A model generated the notes under the pieces. That model was given only the letters and a program-made list of their open reading frames with translations. It was not told the DNA's origin and ran no database searches. Positions 31,741 through 39,853 of a DNA stretch of 40,980 bases are shown one piece after another; position 1 is the first letter of the stretch; the number at the start of each line of letters is the position of its first letter. Origin of the DNA: Planctomycetota bacterium (GTDB lineage: Bacteria; Planctomycetota; Planctomycetia; Pirellulales; Pirellulaceae); assembly GCA_027622275.1 (NCBI GenBank), contig JAQBZB010000047.1, positions 1 through 40,980 on the forward strand, written 5' to 3'. The translations under genes were made by a program, and so were the position numbers.

Positions 31741-33156
31741 GGCGAGTTCCGAAATTGCATGCCCTTCGCTTAGAAGGGGAATCGGCCGTCCCGTGAAGTT
31801 GGGGATGGCAACTCGCTGGTAATCGATTCCCAAATGACGATAGAGCGTCGCCAGGAAGTCGCCGGGACCGACTCGACGTTCAATCGGGTCTTCTCCCCTT
31901 GCATCGGTCGCGCCGATCACTTGACCCGTTTGAATGCCGCCGCCGGCAAACAGCATCGTGTTGGCCCGCGGCCAGTGATCTCGTCCCGGTTGGACCGTCC
32001 CGGCAGCACCGCTCGCAACGCCCCCGCCGCTGCTGGCGACATACGAGATCCGGGGCGTACGACCGAATTCTCCAGTGACAACCACGAGAACCCGCTTGTT
32101 GAGTCCCCGCTGGTAAACATCTTCAATCAGCGCGGAAACGGCTTGATCAAAAAACGGAGCACGGAATTTATTGGCTTCGAAGACATGGTGATTCACGGCG
32201 TGGTCATCCCAATTCGCGACGCGTCCGCAAAGTGGACCATCGAATTCGGTCGCGATGATTTCGACGCCCGCTTCCACCAATCGTCGGGCCATCAAGCATT
32301 GCTGGCCCCACTGGTTCCGGCCATAGCGGTCACGAACCGTATCGGCTTCTTTGCTTAGATCAAACGCTTCACGCGCGGCGGGGCTGGTGAGCAGGTTCAA
32401 TGCCTGCGATTCAAATTGATCAACGGCATCGACAACGCCGGACTGGTCGACGTTGCGTTGAAGACGATCCAAAGCTCCTTTCAAATCGAGTCGTTGCCGC
32501 AATCGTCCTTGCTTGTCACTGGCGAGCCCGATGTTCGGTATCTCGAAGTTGGGTTGGCTCGGATCGCCGATTACTTTGAATGCTTCGTAGCTGGGTCCGA
32601 GGTAGGTCGAGCCCGCAATGGTAAAACTGTCGTAGCGATCGACGGGATTGATCGCGACGTAGTTCGGGATCGACCGCTTCGGATCGTGACGCAAGTAGTT
32701 TGCCACGGTCATCCAATCCGGATAGACGGGCTTGATCTTGTCTTGTGAATCAGGATCCCCGCCCAAAATCTGAAGCGATCCAGCCGGATGTCCGCCGCCA
32801 GTATGGGCAACCGAACGGAGCAAGGCAAATCGATCGGACAGCGTTGCGAGTCGCGGCAAGAGTTCGGAAATCTGAATGCCTGGAGTCTTGGTGTCGATCG
32901 GCGCGAAGGGGCCGCGGAATTCTGATGGTGCGTCAGGCTTCGGATCAAACGTATCGAGATGACTAGCGCCTCCGCGTAGCCAGACGAGTATGACCGCCGT
33001 GTTTTCAGCCCGGGCCTCCGCCGCTTGCGCTCGCAATCGATAAAGCTGCGACAGCGTCAACCCGGTGAAACCAGTCAGGCCCACACGGAGAAACTCGCGT
33101 CGATGAAGGTTGTACACGCTGGTCTCCGAATGCGGATCGCTTTGCCAATCAATCAT
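31729..33156 (-). CDS. DUF1501 domain protein
   Basis: A DUF1501 protein of about 475 residues. Tat-like signal HRREFLRVGLTGFTG. Family blocks: VILVWLRGGASHLDTFDP, then GEFGRTPRIS and PGRDHWPRANT. The middle region (WDDHAVNHH) is present. The reaction is unknown; it is expected outside the cytoplasm. It stands alone, without a DUF1549/DUF1553 partner, and diverges from a truncated haemoglobin gene with 74 bases between starts. I start at ATG 33156; a GTG at 33174 is in frame and neither has a clear ribosome site. Confidence 0.9.
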   Translation of the reverse strand: MIDWQSDPHSETSVYNLHRREFLRVGLTGFTGLTLSQLYRLRAQAAEARAENTAVILVWLRGGASHLDTFDPKPDAPSEFRGPFAPIDTKTPGIQISELLPRLATLSDRFALLRSVAHTGGGHPAGSLQILGGDPDSQDKIKPVYPDWMTVANYLRHDPKRSIPNYVAINPVDRYDSFTIAGSTYLGPSYEAFKVIGDPSQPNFEIPNIGLASDKQGRLRQRLDLKGALDRLQRNVDQSGVVDAVDQFESQALNLLTSPAAREAFDLSKEADTVRDRYGRNQWGQQCLMARRLVEAGVEIIATEFDGPLCGRVANWDDHAVNHHVFEANKFRAPFFDQAVSALIEDVYQRGLNKRVLVVVTGEFGRTPRISYVASSGGGVASGAAGTVQPGRDHWPRANTMLFAGGGIQTGQVIGATDARGEDPIERRVGPGDFLATLYRHLGIDYQRVAIPNFTGRPIPLLSEGHAISELARRA

Positions 33157-33230
33157 GGTTGATGGTAAGATCACTCACGAGATTACACAAGAAGAAATTC
33201 CGATTCGCGTATCTTGGCAAGGAGACCCCG

Positions 33231-33608
33231 ATGGCAGGCGACACGACACCAACTCTTTACGCTCGCCTGGGCGGCTACGACGCGATTGCGGCGGTGGCAG
33301 ACGATCTCGTGTCGCGATTACAGGCGGATGACCTGCTGGGTCGATTCTGGCAGCACCGTGGTGCCGACGGCTTGCAGCGCGAGAAGCAACTGCTGATCGA
33401 TTTTCTTTGTGCCAACGCCGGAGGAAACTTGCTTTACACGGGCCGCGATATGGCGACGACGCATCGTGGCATGAAGATCGACGAGACCGATTGGCGACGC
33501 TTTATCGGGCACTTGCGGGATACGCTTGCGTCGTTCGAAGTCGGTGTCGGCGAGCAGGAAGATGTGTTGGCGTTCGTCGAGAGCACCAAGGGCGACATTG
33601 TCGAATAG
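33231..33608 (+). CDS. Truncated haemoglobin, group 1 (trHbN-like)
   Basis: A 125-residue 2/2 haemoglobin, a haem protein that binds O2 or NO in the cytosol. Typical blocks are LYARLGGYDAI at the N terminus, YTGRDMATTHRGM with the proximal His78, and DWRRFIGHLRDTL. At the B10 position, where Mycobacterium trHbN has Tyr (VDDFYVR), this protein has Val (VADDLVSR). That would remove the usual hydrogen bond to bound oxygen and alter its ligand chemistry; my alignment is by eye. AAGGAG six bases before ATG 33231 gives a strong start. Confidence 0.88.
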   Translation: MAGDTTPTLYARLGGYDAIAAVADDLVSRLQADDLLGRFWQHRGADGLQREKQLLIDFLCANAGGNLLYTGRDMATTHRGMKIDETDWRRFIGHLRDTLASFEVGVGEQEDVLAFVESTKGDIVE

Positions 33609-33624
33609 AGAGAAGCGGTTCGCG

Positions 33625-33840
33625 CTATCGTTCGTGCTCCGCGGCTTCGGTCACACGAGTTGCTTCCCAACCAAGCATCGCCTTCTTTCTCGCCGAGCCC
33701 CAGCGATAACGATGAGCGACTCCGCTGCTCTGGATCGCGCGATGGCAGGGAATCAAATATCCGATTCCGTTCTGTGCCACAGCCGTTCCGACCGCGCGGC
33801 TCGCGCGGTCGTTGCCCAGCCGTTGTGCCAAGTCTCCTCG
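33625..33840 (-). pseudogene. 3' remnant of an O6-methylguanine-DNA methyltransferase gene (ogt/ada)
   Basis: About 71 codons up to a TAG at 33627-33625 encode the C-terminal half of an Ogt/Ada alkyltransferase: LAQRLGNDRASRAVG (end of the wing-helix helix), the acceptor site I-P-C-H-R, then YRWGSARKKAML. The roughly 100 N-terminal residues of the family are absent. The fragment is in the same reading frame as mqnC and starts right after its TAG stop, so either recombination joined the end of an ogt gene to mqnC or the 5' part was deleted. No proper start or ribosome site exists (a TTG at 33831 has GAGGAG too close). It is most likely non-functional; stop readthrough would give an MqnC-Ogt fusion but is unlikely. 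Confidence 0.8.
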
Positions 33841-34971
33841 CTAGGCAAGCACCGGCAATGCTGTCTTGCCGAAATCTCGGTTCGCTTCGATCGCGAATTG
33901 CTCGCGCTCGTCGTCGAAGAGTTCGTAGAAGACGTTGCGTTGGCGCGGGACGTAGCCAAGTTCGGAGATGGCGTTGCGGATCTGTTCAAGGGTTAGGAAG
34001 TGAACGGTCCCGGCTTCGGCAACAACGTTCTCTTCGATCATGAGACTGCCCATGTCATTCGCGCCGAATAGCAGCGCAAGTTGTCCGATCTTCAGGCCTT
34101 GCGTGACCCAGCTGGACTGAATGTTGGCGAAGTTGTCGAGATAAAGTCGAGAAACGGCTTGCGTCTTGAGGTACTCGTACGGCCCGGCGGTCGAGACATC
34201 GGCCATGTCGGTGTGCTCCGCCTGGAAGGTCCAACAGATATAAGCCGTATAGCCGCCGGTCTCGTCTTGTGCTTGCCGCAATCGGTCTAGGTGTTCGATC
34301 CGCTCGGCGAGCGTCTCGACGTGGCCAAACATCATGGTCGCCGAGCTGCGTCCACCCAACTCATGCCAGGTCCGCATCACGTTCAACCAATCGTCGGTAT
34401 TGACTTTGCCGCGCGTAATCGCATTGCGGACGCGATCCACGAGAATCTCCGCGCCGCCACCGGGGATGCTGCCCAGTCCCGCCGCCTTCAACCGCTCCAG
34501 TACCGTACGAATCGGCAGGTTGTTCACCTTGGTGAAGTGATGCAATTCGGGTGGGCTGAAGCCGTGGATATTGACTTGCGGGAAGCGGCTCTTGATGTCG
34601 TGCAGCAGTTGCTCGTACCAATCCAGCTTGAACTTGGGATGCAGGCCGCCTTGCATGAGGATCTGATCACCGCCAAGGGCGACGGTCTCCCCGATCTTCT
34701 TCAGCAGCTCCTCGCGCGGCAGCACGTAGCCGCCTTCGTCGCCGGGGCCTCGATAGAAGGCACAAAAGTCGCAAACCGCGGTGCAAACATTCGTGTAGTT
34801 GATATTGCGATCGATGTTGTAGGTGCGATATTCCTCGGGATGCAGCCGGCGTGTGACGGCATCGGCGGCTCGACCCAAGGCGGCCAGATCGTGACTTTCT
34901 AACAGCGCGAGTCCTTCTACAGGGGTGAGGCGTTCACCGGCAACAGCTTTGTCAAGGATGCGTGCGATCAT
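33841..34971 (-). CDS. mqnC: Cyclic dehypoxanthinylfutalosine synthase
   Basis: A 376-residue radical SAM enzyme of the futalosine menaquinone pathway; it cyclises dehypoxanthine futalosine. The radical SAM cluster is C63-x3-C67-x2-C70 in NVCTAVCDFCAFYR. The blocks GGDQILMQGGLHP, FSPPELHHF, TMMFGHVET and YICWTFQAEHTDM fit MqnC rather than MqnE, whose signature blocks differ. Start ATG 34971. The frame is open upstream to 35022, but only across the 59-bp palindrome. Same strand as mqnA, with 79 bases between; the palindrome fills most of that gap. The other pathway genes are not in the window. Confidence 0.93.
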   Translation of the reverse strand: MIARILDKAVAGERLTPVEGLALLESHDLAALGRAADAVTRRLHPEEYRTYNIDRNINYTNVCTAVCDFCAFYRGPGDEGGYVLPREELLKKIGETVALGGDQILMQGGLHPKFKLDWYEQLLHDIKSRFPQVNIHGFSPPELHHFTKVNNLPIRTVLERLKAAGLGSIPGGGAEILVDRVRNAITRGKVNTDDWLNVMRTWHELGGRSSATMMFGHVETLAERIEHLDRLRQAQDETGGYTAYICWTFQAEHTDMADVSTAGPYEYLKTQAVSRLYLDNFANIQSSWVTQGLKIGQLALLFGANDMGSLMIEENVVAEAGTVHFLTLEQIRNAISELGYVPRQRNVFYELFDDEREQFAIEANRDFGKTALPVLA

Positions 34972-34987
34972 GGTGTTTTGTTTCTGA

Positions 34988-35046
34988 GTACGATGGCCTT
35001 CCAGGGCTGTCGATTGCTTCACGACGGCCTTGGAAGGCCATCGTAC
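34988..35046. repeat. 59-bp palindromic repeat, copy 2
   Basis: Same element as at 2457-2515, with 25-base arms starting GTACGATGGCCTTCC, loop ATTGCTTCA and two mismatches between the arms. It fills most of the gap between mqnA and mqnC (both minus strand) and is in the same orientation as copy 1 by its loop. Confidence 0.92.
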
Positions 35047-35050
35047 CTAA

Positions 35051-35824
35051 CTATCCGACAGGGGCCATGCCTAATGTGACGGCGTGGTGTCGAAATAGCT
35101 CCAAGCCTCGTTGTTCACGTTGGCCAAGGTGGAAGTAAAGATTGTCGCGGAGATACGAAAGGCATTCTGGCTCGCTGAGCCCCACGGCGGAGGCTTCTTG
35201 GGCGGCAATCAACTTGAGATTCGCAACGCCCTCGTCACGAGCTTTCTCAAAAGCGGAAACAAGTTCCGTCGTGTCGACACCAGATCGTGATACCCACATC
35301 GCAAAAACAAAAGGCAACTCCGACCAACGGCACCACTGATCACCGAGATCCCATTCGTCGACGAATCCACCTGCGGGACTATTCATCGCACGATCACCAA
35401 TCAACAGGACTGCATCCGCCGTGGTGTCGTTGACGCCTGCGCCGATTGGCAGTGATTCGAGTTGCGGTGTCAGCCCAAAGCGTTGTTGCAGAAGAATGCG
35501 GGCAAGTGTAACACTCGTTCGTGAACCTTCGTCGAGCGCCAACGTTCGGATCTGATCGAAGGGGACTCGTGTCAGCAGTTTCACGCTCAGCACTGGTCCG
35601 CGACAACCGATGCACGCGTCGGAAACGATCTCGTAGCTCGTGTCCTGGAAGTACTCGACGGACGGAATCAGTGCGACATCCAACTCGCCGCTCGCAAGCT
35701 GATCGGCCAGTCGACTTGGCAAGTCGTACGAAATATGAGCGTACGGAGCGATGTCGTCCAAGTGATAGACCAACGGCTTGGTGTTCAAGTACGAAACGGC
35801 ACCGATTTTTATTTTGGCTTGCAT
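35051..35824 (-). CDS. mqnA: Chorismate dehydratase (menaquinone biosynthesis)
   Basis: A 257-residue enzyme of the MqnA/MqnD periplasmic-binding-protein fold. It dehydrates chorismate to 3-enolpyruvyl-benzoate, the first step of the futalosine pathway. The N-terminal GAVSYLNTKPLVY is the MqnA signature (SYLN), followed by ELDVALIPSVEYF and SVTLARILLQQRFG. Length fits MqnA (about 260-280). The gene is upstream of mqnC on the same strand, so the two probably form one unit. It is bracketed by two copies of the 59-bp palindrome in opposite orientation (34988-35046 and 35896-35954). Confidence 0.92.
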   Translation of the reverse strand: MQAKIKIGAVSYLNTKPLVYHLDDIAPYAHISYDLPSRLADQLASGELDVALIPSVEYFQDTSYEIVSDACIGCRGPVLSVKLLTRVPFDQIRTLALDEGSRTSVTLARILLQQRFGLTPQLESLPIGAGVNDTTADAVLLIGDRAMNSPAGGFVDEWDLGDQWCRWSELPFVFAMWVSRSGVDTTELVSAFEKARDEGVANLKLIAAQEASAVGLSEPECLSYLRDNLYFHLGQREQRGLELFRHHAVTLGMAPVG

Positions 35825-35895
35825 GATCCCAGCTGCTTTCCAAGACGCGGATTATAGGTTTTCATGTTACGGCCCGCCAAGGGCTCGCAGTACTC

Positions 35896-35954
35896 GTACG
35901 ATGGCCTTCCAAGGCCGTCGTGAAGCATTCGATGGCCTTGGAAGGCCAACGTAC
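35896..35954. repeat. 59-bp palindromic repeat, copy 3 (inverted)
   Basis: Same length and arms as copies 1 and 2, with two arm mismatches. Its loop TGAAGCATT is the reverse complement of AATGCTTCA, nearly the loop of copy 2 (ATTGCTTCA), so this copy is inverted. It lies 71 bases upstream of the mqnA ATG, after the end of the rluA-like gene. Confidence 0.9.
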
Positions 35955-35984
35955 GAGGAGATTAACCGAACGCCAGCCGAGGAA

Positions 35985-36713
35985 TTAACCCGCTTGGTGA
36001 TCGAGCGAGTTGAAAGCAATCGGCTCAAACACCATCCACGTGGCCGGCAGCGGCGCGGTCACTCGGACATCTTCCTTGGTCATCGGGTGTCGAAACGCCA
36101 GATCACGAGCATGCAACGCAATCACGCGGTCGCGCGGATCGTCCGACGGCGCGCCGAATGGCGTCGTTGCGCCGTACAACGCGTCGCCGACAACGGGAAA
36201 GCCGTGTGCGCTGGCTTGCACACGAATCTGATGGTAGCGACCTGTTTCGAGCGTGATCTCCAGCCAAGTCTTGTTCTCGAAACGCCGCTTCACGCGATAG
36301 GAAAGAATGGCTCGCTTTGCGTCGGGCAGGTCTGCCGCCGCGACCTCGCCGCGCGCCTCGTGAGGAACCTTGCGCAGTCGATCCGTCCACTTGCCTTCCT
36401 CCCCGGCGACTTCGCCCTCGACGACCGCCCAGTAAGTTTTCTGGACCAGTCGCCCCTCGAATTGCTCGCTGAGCCGCCTGGCTGCTCGAACATGCTTGGC
36501 CACGACCAACGCTCCTGACACCAGGCGATCCAACCGGTGCGGAACACCAAGATACGCCTTGCCCGGTTTGCTCTCCCGGTCGATGAGGAACTGCTTGATG
36601 CGCAATTCGAGACTGTCGATGCCGGGGGGAGCCTGGGTGAGGACGCCGGCCGGTTTGTTGACCACCAAGCACGGTCCTTGTTCGTAAAGAATATCAAAAC
36701 CGTCGGGCTGCAT
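35985..36713 (-). CDS. RluA-family pseudouridine synthase
   Basis: A protein of about 242 residues of the RluA family without an S4 domain, unlike the protein at 30715. The catalytic motif PHRLDRLVSGALVVAK has Asp62, and LVVNKPAGVLTQ precedes it. A second block, LETGRYHQIRVQ, also fits. It makes pseudouridine in tRNA or rRNA; the target cannot be assigned. I start at ATG 36713, directly before the first family strand; a GTG at 36755 adds 14 residues. Neither has a strong ribosome site. It lies downstream of the metalloprotease gene on the same strand, 172 bases after its stop. Confidence 0.88.
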   Translation of the reverse strand: MQPDGFDILYEQGPCLVVNKPAGVLTQAPPGIDSLELRIKQFLIDRESKPGKAYLGVPHRLDRLVSGALVVAKHVRAARRLSEQFEGRLVQKTYWAVVEGEVAGEEGKWTDRLRKVPHEARGEVAAADLPDAKRAILSYRVKRRFENKTWLEITLETGRYHQIRVQASAHGFPVVGDALYGATTPFGAPSDDPRDRVIALHARDLAFRHPMTKEDVRVTAPLPATWMVFEPIAFNSLDHQAG

Positions 36714-36885
36714 GAGCGTTTCAATGATCAGATCAGTTGGCCAGCAGGAATTCACTCAGCGTGACAAGATTGTTGCTGAAGACTTGGCTGGAAAGGTACT
36801 TCGTTCCGACTGGCATTTTGGCTTGACCAACAAGTCGCGCGCCGTCGAAGGTACTCACCTATCGGCCTCGATCGTCCGTCCCGCG

Positions 36886-39600
36886 TTACGGACTGTACAA
36901 GGACAGGTCCGCGTCGAGTACTTTGCGGATGCGGCTTGCCGATTCGGTCAAGTGTGCCCGCGAGTAACTGTCGAGCTTGACGTTACTCTTGAGCATTTGA
37001 CCGATGCGGGCCTCGAGCGACGATAAATCCGCGAAAGCGATCGTTTGGCAATCGTCGGGCGCGGAAGTCCTGCCCATCGCCAAGTTGGAAAGCTTTCGCA
37101 GGTACTCGCGTTGCAGGCCGCGTCGCAGACTGCTGATGGCTGGCTTGCGATTCGTGAAGTCACCCTCCTCAATCGTGTCCAGTTCGGAGAAGATCGACTT
37201 GGTTAGCCGCTCGATAAGTTCCGCGGTCGTCAACAGATCCTGGTCGGGCGAGGCTTTGAGTTCCGTGTCGTGAATCCGCTCCAGCACGGTCGACGAAGTG
37301 AGCTGATCCAGAACGCGGGTCTGCCACATCGAAATAACTCCGTGCAGCGGGAAGTCCTTCCGGTTCGTGCTGGAACTTCCCCAATGCCGCCAGTTCGAGG
37401 TGCCGAGATATTTGTACAACTCGTCGGAGAATTTATACGGCTTGTCGCTGAAGACTTGTTCCTCAAGCAACGCCAAGGCTTCGCGCTGCTGAGCCACATC
37501 GACGAGATCAACGGGCGGCTTCGCATCCTTATCGCCTTGGTGGCTGCGGCTTGTTTGCAGACCGCCGACGTAACGCGCGGCAAAGAACATGCCCTGGCCG
37601 TGCTGTGACAACAGAATGTTCAAGGCTCGGCGTGTTTGTGTGTAATCCTTCCCTTCTTCCGCGGTTCGCTTGACCAGTTCAGGAACAATCTCTTGCACGA
37701 CCTTCGCGCGCATCTTCGCGTACTCCAAAGCGTCGGCACCGAGATCGAACCGGTTCGAGTTCGGATCGGGATCGGTACCAACCGTATCTTCATCGGTCGC
37801 GTAGACGAGTTGCGGTTCGCCGCTGCGCGACGCGATCTTCGCCAATTCGCTCACTTCGCCGCTCGTGCCGCCGGATAAAGGCTTGTAACCGTACTCGATG
37901 GCCCAGTAATCGTACGGACCCAGCGTGGTTGTGTAGTAATCGCCCTGCTCCCATTCCTTCGAGACGATATTCGTCGGATTGTAATCCATCACGGAACCGA
38001 CCATGCCGCCCTCGCGGGTCTTGGCCGGATCGTTCGCGTCTTTCAGGCTGAGCATCTTGCTGGCCTTGAAGTTGTGCCGCAGGCCAAGCGTGTGTCCGAC
38101 CTCATGCATCGTGACTTCTTTCAAGCCCTGCATGATCAGCTTCTCCTTTTGCTCGGCCGCGACTTTGGCATCGGCCCGGGTAATAATCGCCGCGGCACCG
38201 AACGCCATCTGGGCCGCCATCCCCGTGCTCAGCCGACACTCGGGTTGATTCCCGGCCAGGCCGAAGATTCGCGAGGCTTTATCGGTCGGCGGTTCGAGTG
38301 GACCGCCGGTCATGGCCGCGACATCATCCGGCGTGAGCGTTTCGTACTCTTCCTTCCAAAACTGGAGGAAGTCCGCGTCGAAGATAATGTCCGCGTCGAG
38401 AATCTCGCCGGTGTATGGGTTCACCCGGGATGGGCCCATGGCAAAGCCCGCGTCCGCGGTGATCCAACGGAACGTGTTGTAGTTGATGTCTTCCGGATCC
38501 CAATCCGCGTCGTCTGGTTGCTGCCGGACTTCGATCGCATTCAACCATCCGGCTGCGGAAAAGGCCTTGTTCCACTCGGCGATCCCATCGCGAACAGGTT
38601 GGCGGTATTTGTGGGGTACGGTTTTTTCGATCCAGAAGATGATCGGCTCCTTCGGAGGATAGGGAGCGTCCGTCGCGCCTGGCGGCTTTTCCAAGTGCCA
38701 ACGGTTGATGTACCGGACGAATTGATCGCGGTCGCTGTCCTTGTTGTAGTCCTTGCGGACGGTCAGAAAGTAACCGACCCGATCATCCGCCATGCGGGAT
38801 TGGTAACCGGTCGCAGCAAGCTTGCTGATCGAATAGTGAACATTGATGGTCATGCCACGGGAATCCGCCACGGTATCGAACTCGATACGTCCGCTTGAAG
38901 CGTATGTCGCCGCGACTTCTAGTTCGACGTTCTTCGGAAACGCCTTGACCGACGCCCAGGTCGATCGATCTGAAGTGAACCCGAATCCCGGAAGGAACTG
39001 GCTGATTTGCGGCAGGTCGCTCATGAAGACGGGTGTCATGTCGATAAGGTCGCCTCCCTTGGGCCCCTTCGAAACGATACGCAGACTGAACAAGACACTG
39101 TCGGTATAAGCATTCTGTAACGCGAAGTTCTCGGGATAACCCTTCTTGGCGTCGAAGCGGACATTCTTTCGGATCACGTGAACGTGATCATCAATCTTGC
39201 GGAAGTTCCAAACCCAGTCGTCGCCAAAGCCCCAACTGTAACCGCCAATCAACGGGTCCATTCCGACGCCTTTGGCAATCGATATGAGAACGATGAAGTC
39301 GGAACCGTAGTCCGAACCGCTCATCTCCGCATACAGCTTGCTTTCCTTCTCGTACAGCGTCATCATCCCTGTGTGCGTCTTGGCATCTTTCAAGATGGCC
39401 GCGTATGGAGGGGCCGGTGCCGCCGGTGCGGACGCGGCAGGAGCGGCCGATGGGGCGGGCGATGTGGGCGCTGCTTCCGCGGCCTTCGGGTTCGCGGCGT
39501 CATCATCCGACGCAACTGGGTCGTCGGCGAAGCCGACCGAAGCGGTTATCAACCCAATGCCGAACACGATGAGAAAACTGCGGAGAGAACTTCGATTCAT
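36886..39600 (-). CDS. Secreted zinc metalloprotease (DUF5117/DUF4953 type)
   Basis: A protein of about 904 residues. Signal peptide 1-25 (ending SVGFA), then a low-complexity Ala/Pro-rich linker (about 30-65). A DUF5117-like N-terminal domain (70-300) precedes the metzincin-like catalytic region: H499-E-V-G-H503-T-L-G-L-R-H509 (HExxHxxGxxH), with the three His as zinc ligands and Glu500 as base, followed by a region with SVMDYNPTN, the Met-turn. The C terminus (about 650-904) fits DUF4953. It is probably a periplasmic or outer-surface peptidase of unknown substrate. An AGGA 11 bases and a CGGA five bases before ATG 39600 support the start; the frame is open to 39636. Confidence 0.92.
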   Translation of the reverse strand: MNRSSLRSFLIVFGIGLITASVGFADDPVASDDDAANPKAAEAAPTSPAPSAAPAASAPAAPAPPYAAILKDAKTHTGMMTLYEKESKLYAEMSGSDYGSDFIVLISIAKGVGMDPLIGGYSWGFGDDWVWNFRKIDDHVHVIRKNVRFDAKKGYPENFALQNAYTDSVLFSLRIVSKGPKGGDLIDMTPVFMSDLPQISQFLPGFGFTSDRSTWASVKAFPKNVELEVAATYASSGRIEFDTVADSRGMTINVHYSISKLAATGYQSRMADDRVGYFLTVRKDYNKDSDRDQFVRYINRWHLEKPPGATDAPYPPKEPIIFWIEKTVPHKYRQPVRDGIAEWNKAFSAAGWLNAIEVRQQPDDADWDPEDINYNTFRWITADAGFAMGPSRVNPYTGEILDADIIFDADFLQFWKEEYETLTPDDVAAMTGGPLEPPTDKASRIFGLAGNQPECRLSTGMAAQMAFGAAAIITRADAKVAAEQKEKLIMQGLKEVTMHEVGHTLGLRHNFKASKMLSLKDANDPAKTREGGMVGSVMDYNPTNIVSKEWEQGDYYTTTLGPYDYWAIEYGYKPLSGGTSGEVSELAKIASRSGEPQLVYATDEDTVGTDPDPNSNRFDLGADALEYAKMRAKVVQEIVPELVKRTAEEGKDYTQTRRALNILLSQHGQGMFFAARYVGGLQTSRSHQGDKDAKPPVDLVDVAQQREALALLEEQVFSDKPYKFSDELYKYLGTSNWRHWGSSSTNRKDFPLHGVISMWQTRVLDQLTSSTVLERIHDTELKASPDQDLLTTAELIERLTKSIFSELDTIEEGDFTNRKPAISSLRRGLQREYLRKLSNLAMGRTSAPDDCQTIAFADLSSLEARIGQMLKSNVKLDSYSRAHLTESASRIRKVLDADLSLYSP

Positions 39601-39853
39601 GATTCCGATTCCTAAGCAAAGTAGGCGGGGTCGCACTAGCGCGCGATATGGCTACAGTGTGGACCTATGCAAGGCAGGTAAAACATACGACATCGTTAGT
39701 CAACTGCGACTCTTACGTTCAGTATATCCAGCCGTTACATTCTAGCCACCTTTGAATTTGCTCGGCAAGTTGGGATAGACCGGAGGGTTGTTCCGGATTT
39801 TCCGCCTGTTCCGGGGGGAATGCGTTTTCACTCACAGTGAACCTCGAGTTCAA

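Noticed and set aside
33841-34971. mqnE (aminofutalosine synthase) as the identity of this gene
   Set aside because: The blocks GGDQILMQGGLHP and IHGFSPPELHHF fit MqnC; MqnE has different blocks at these positions.
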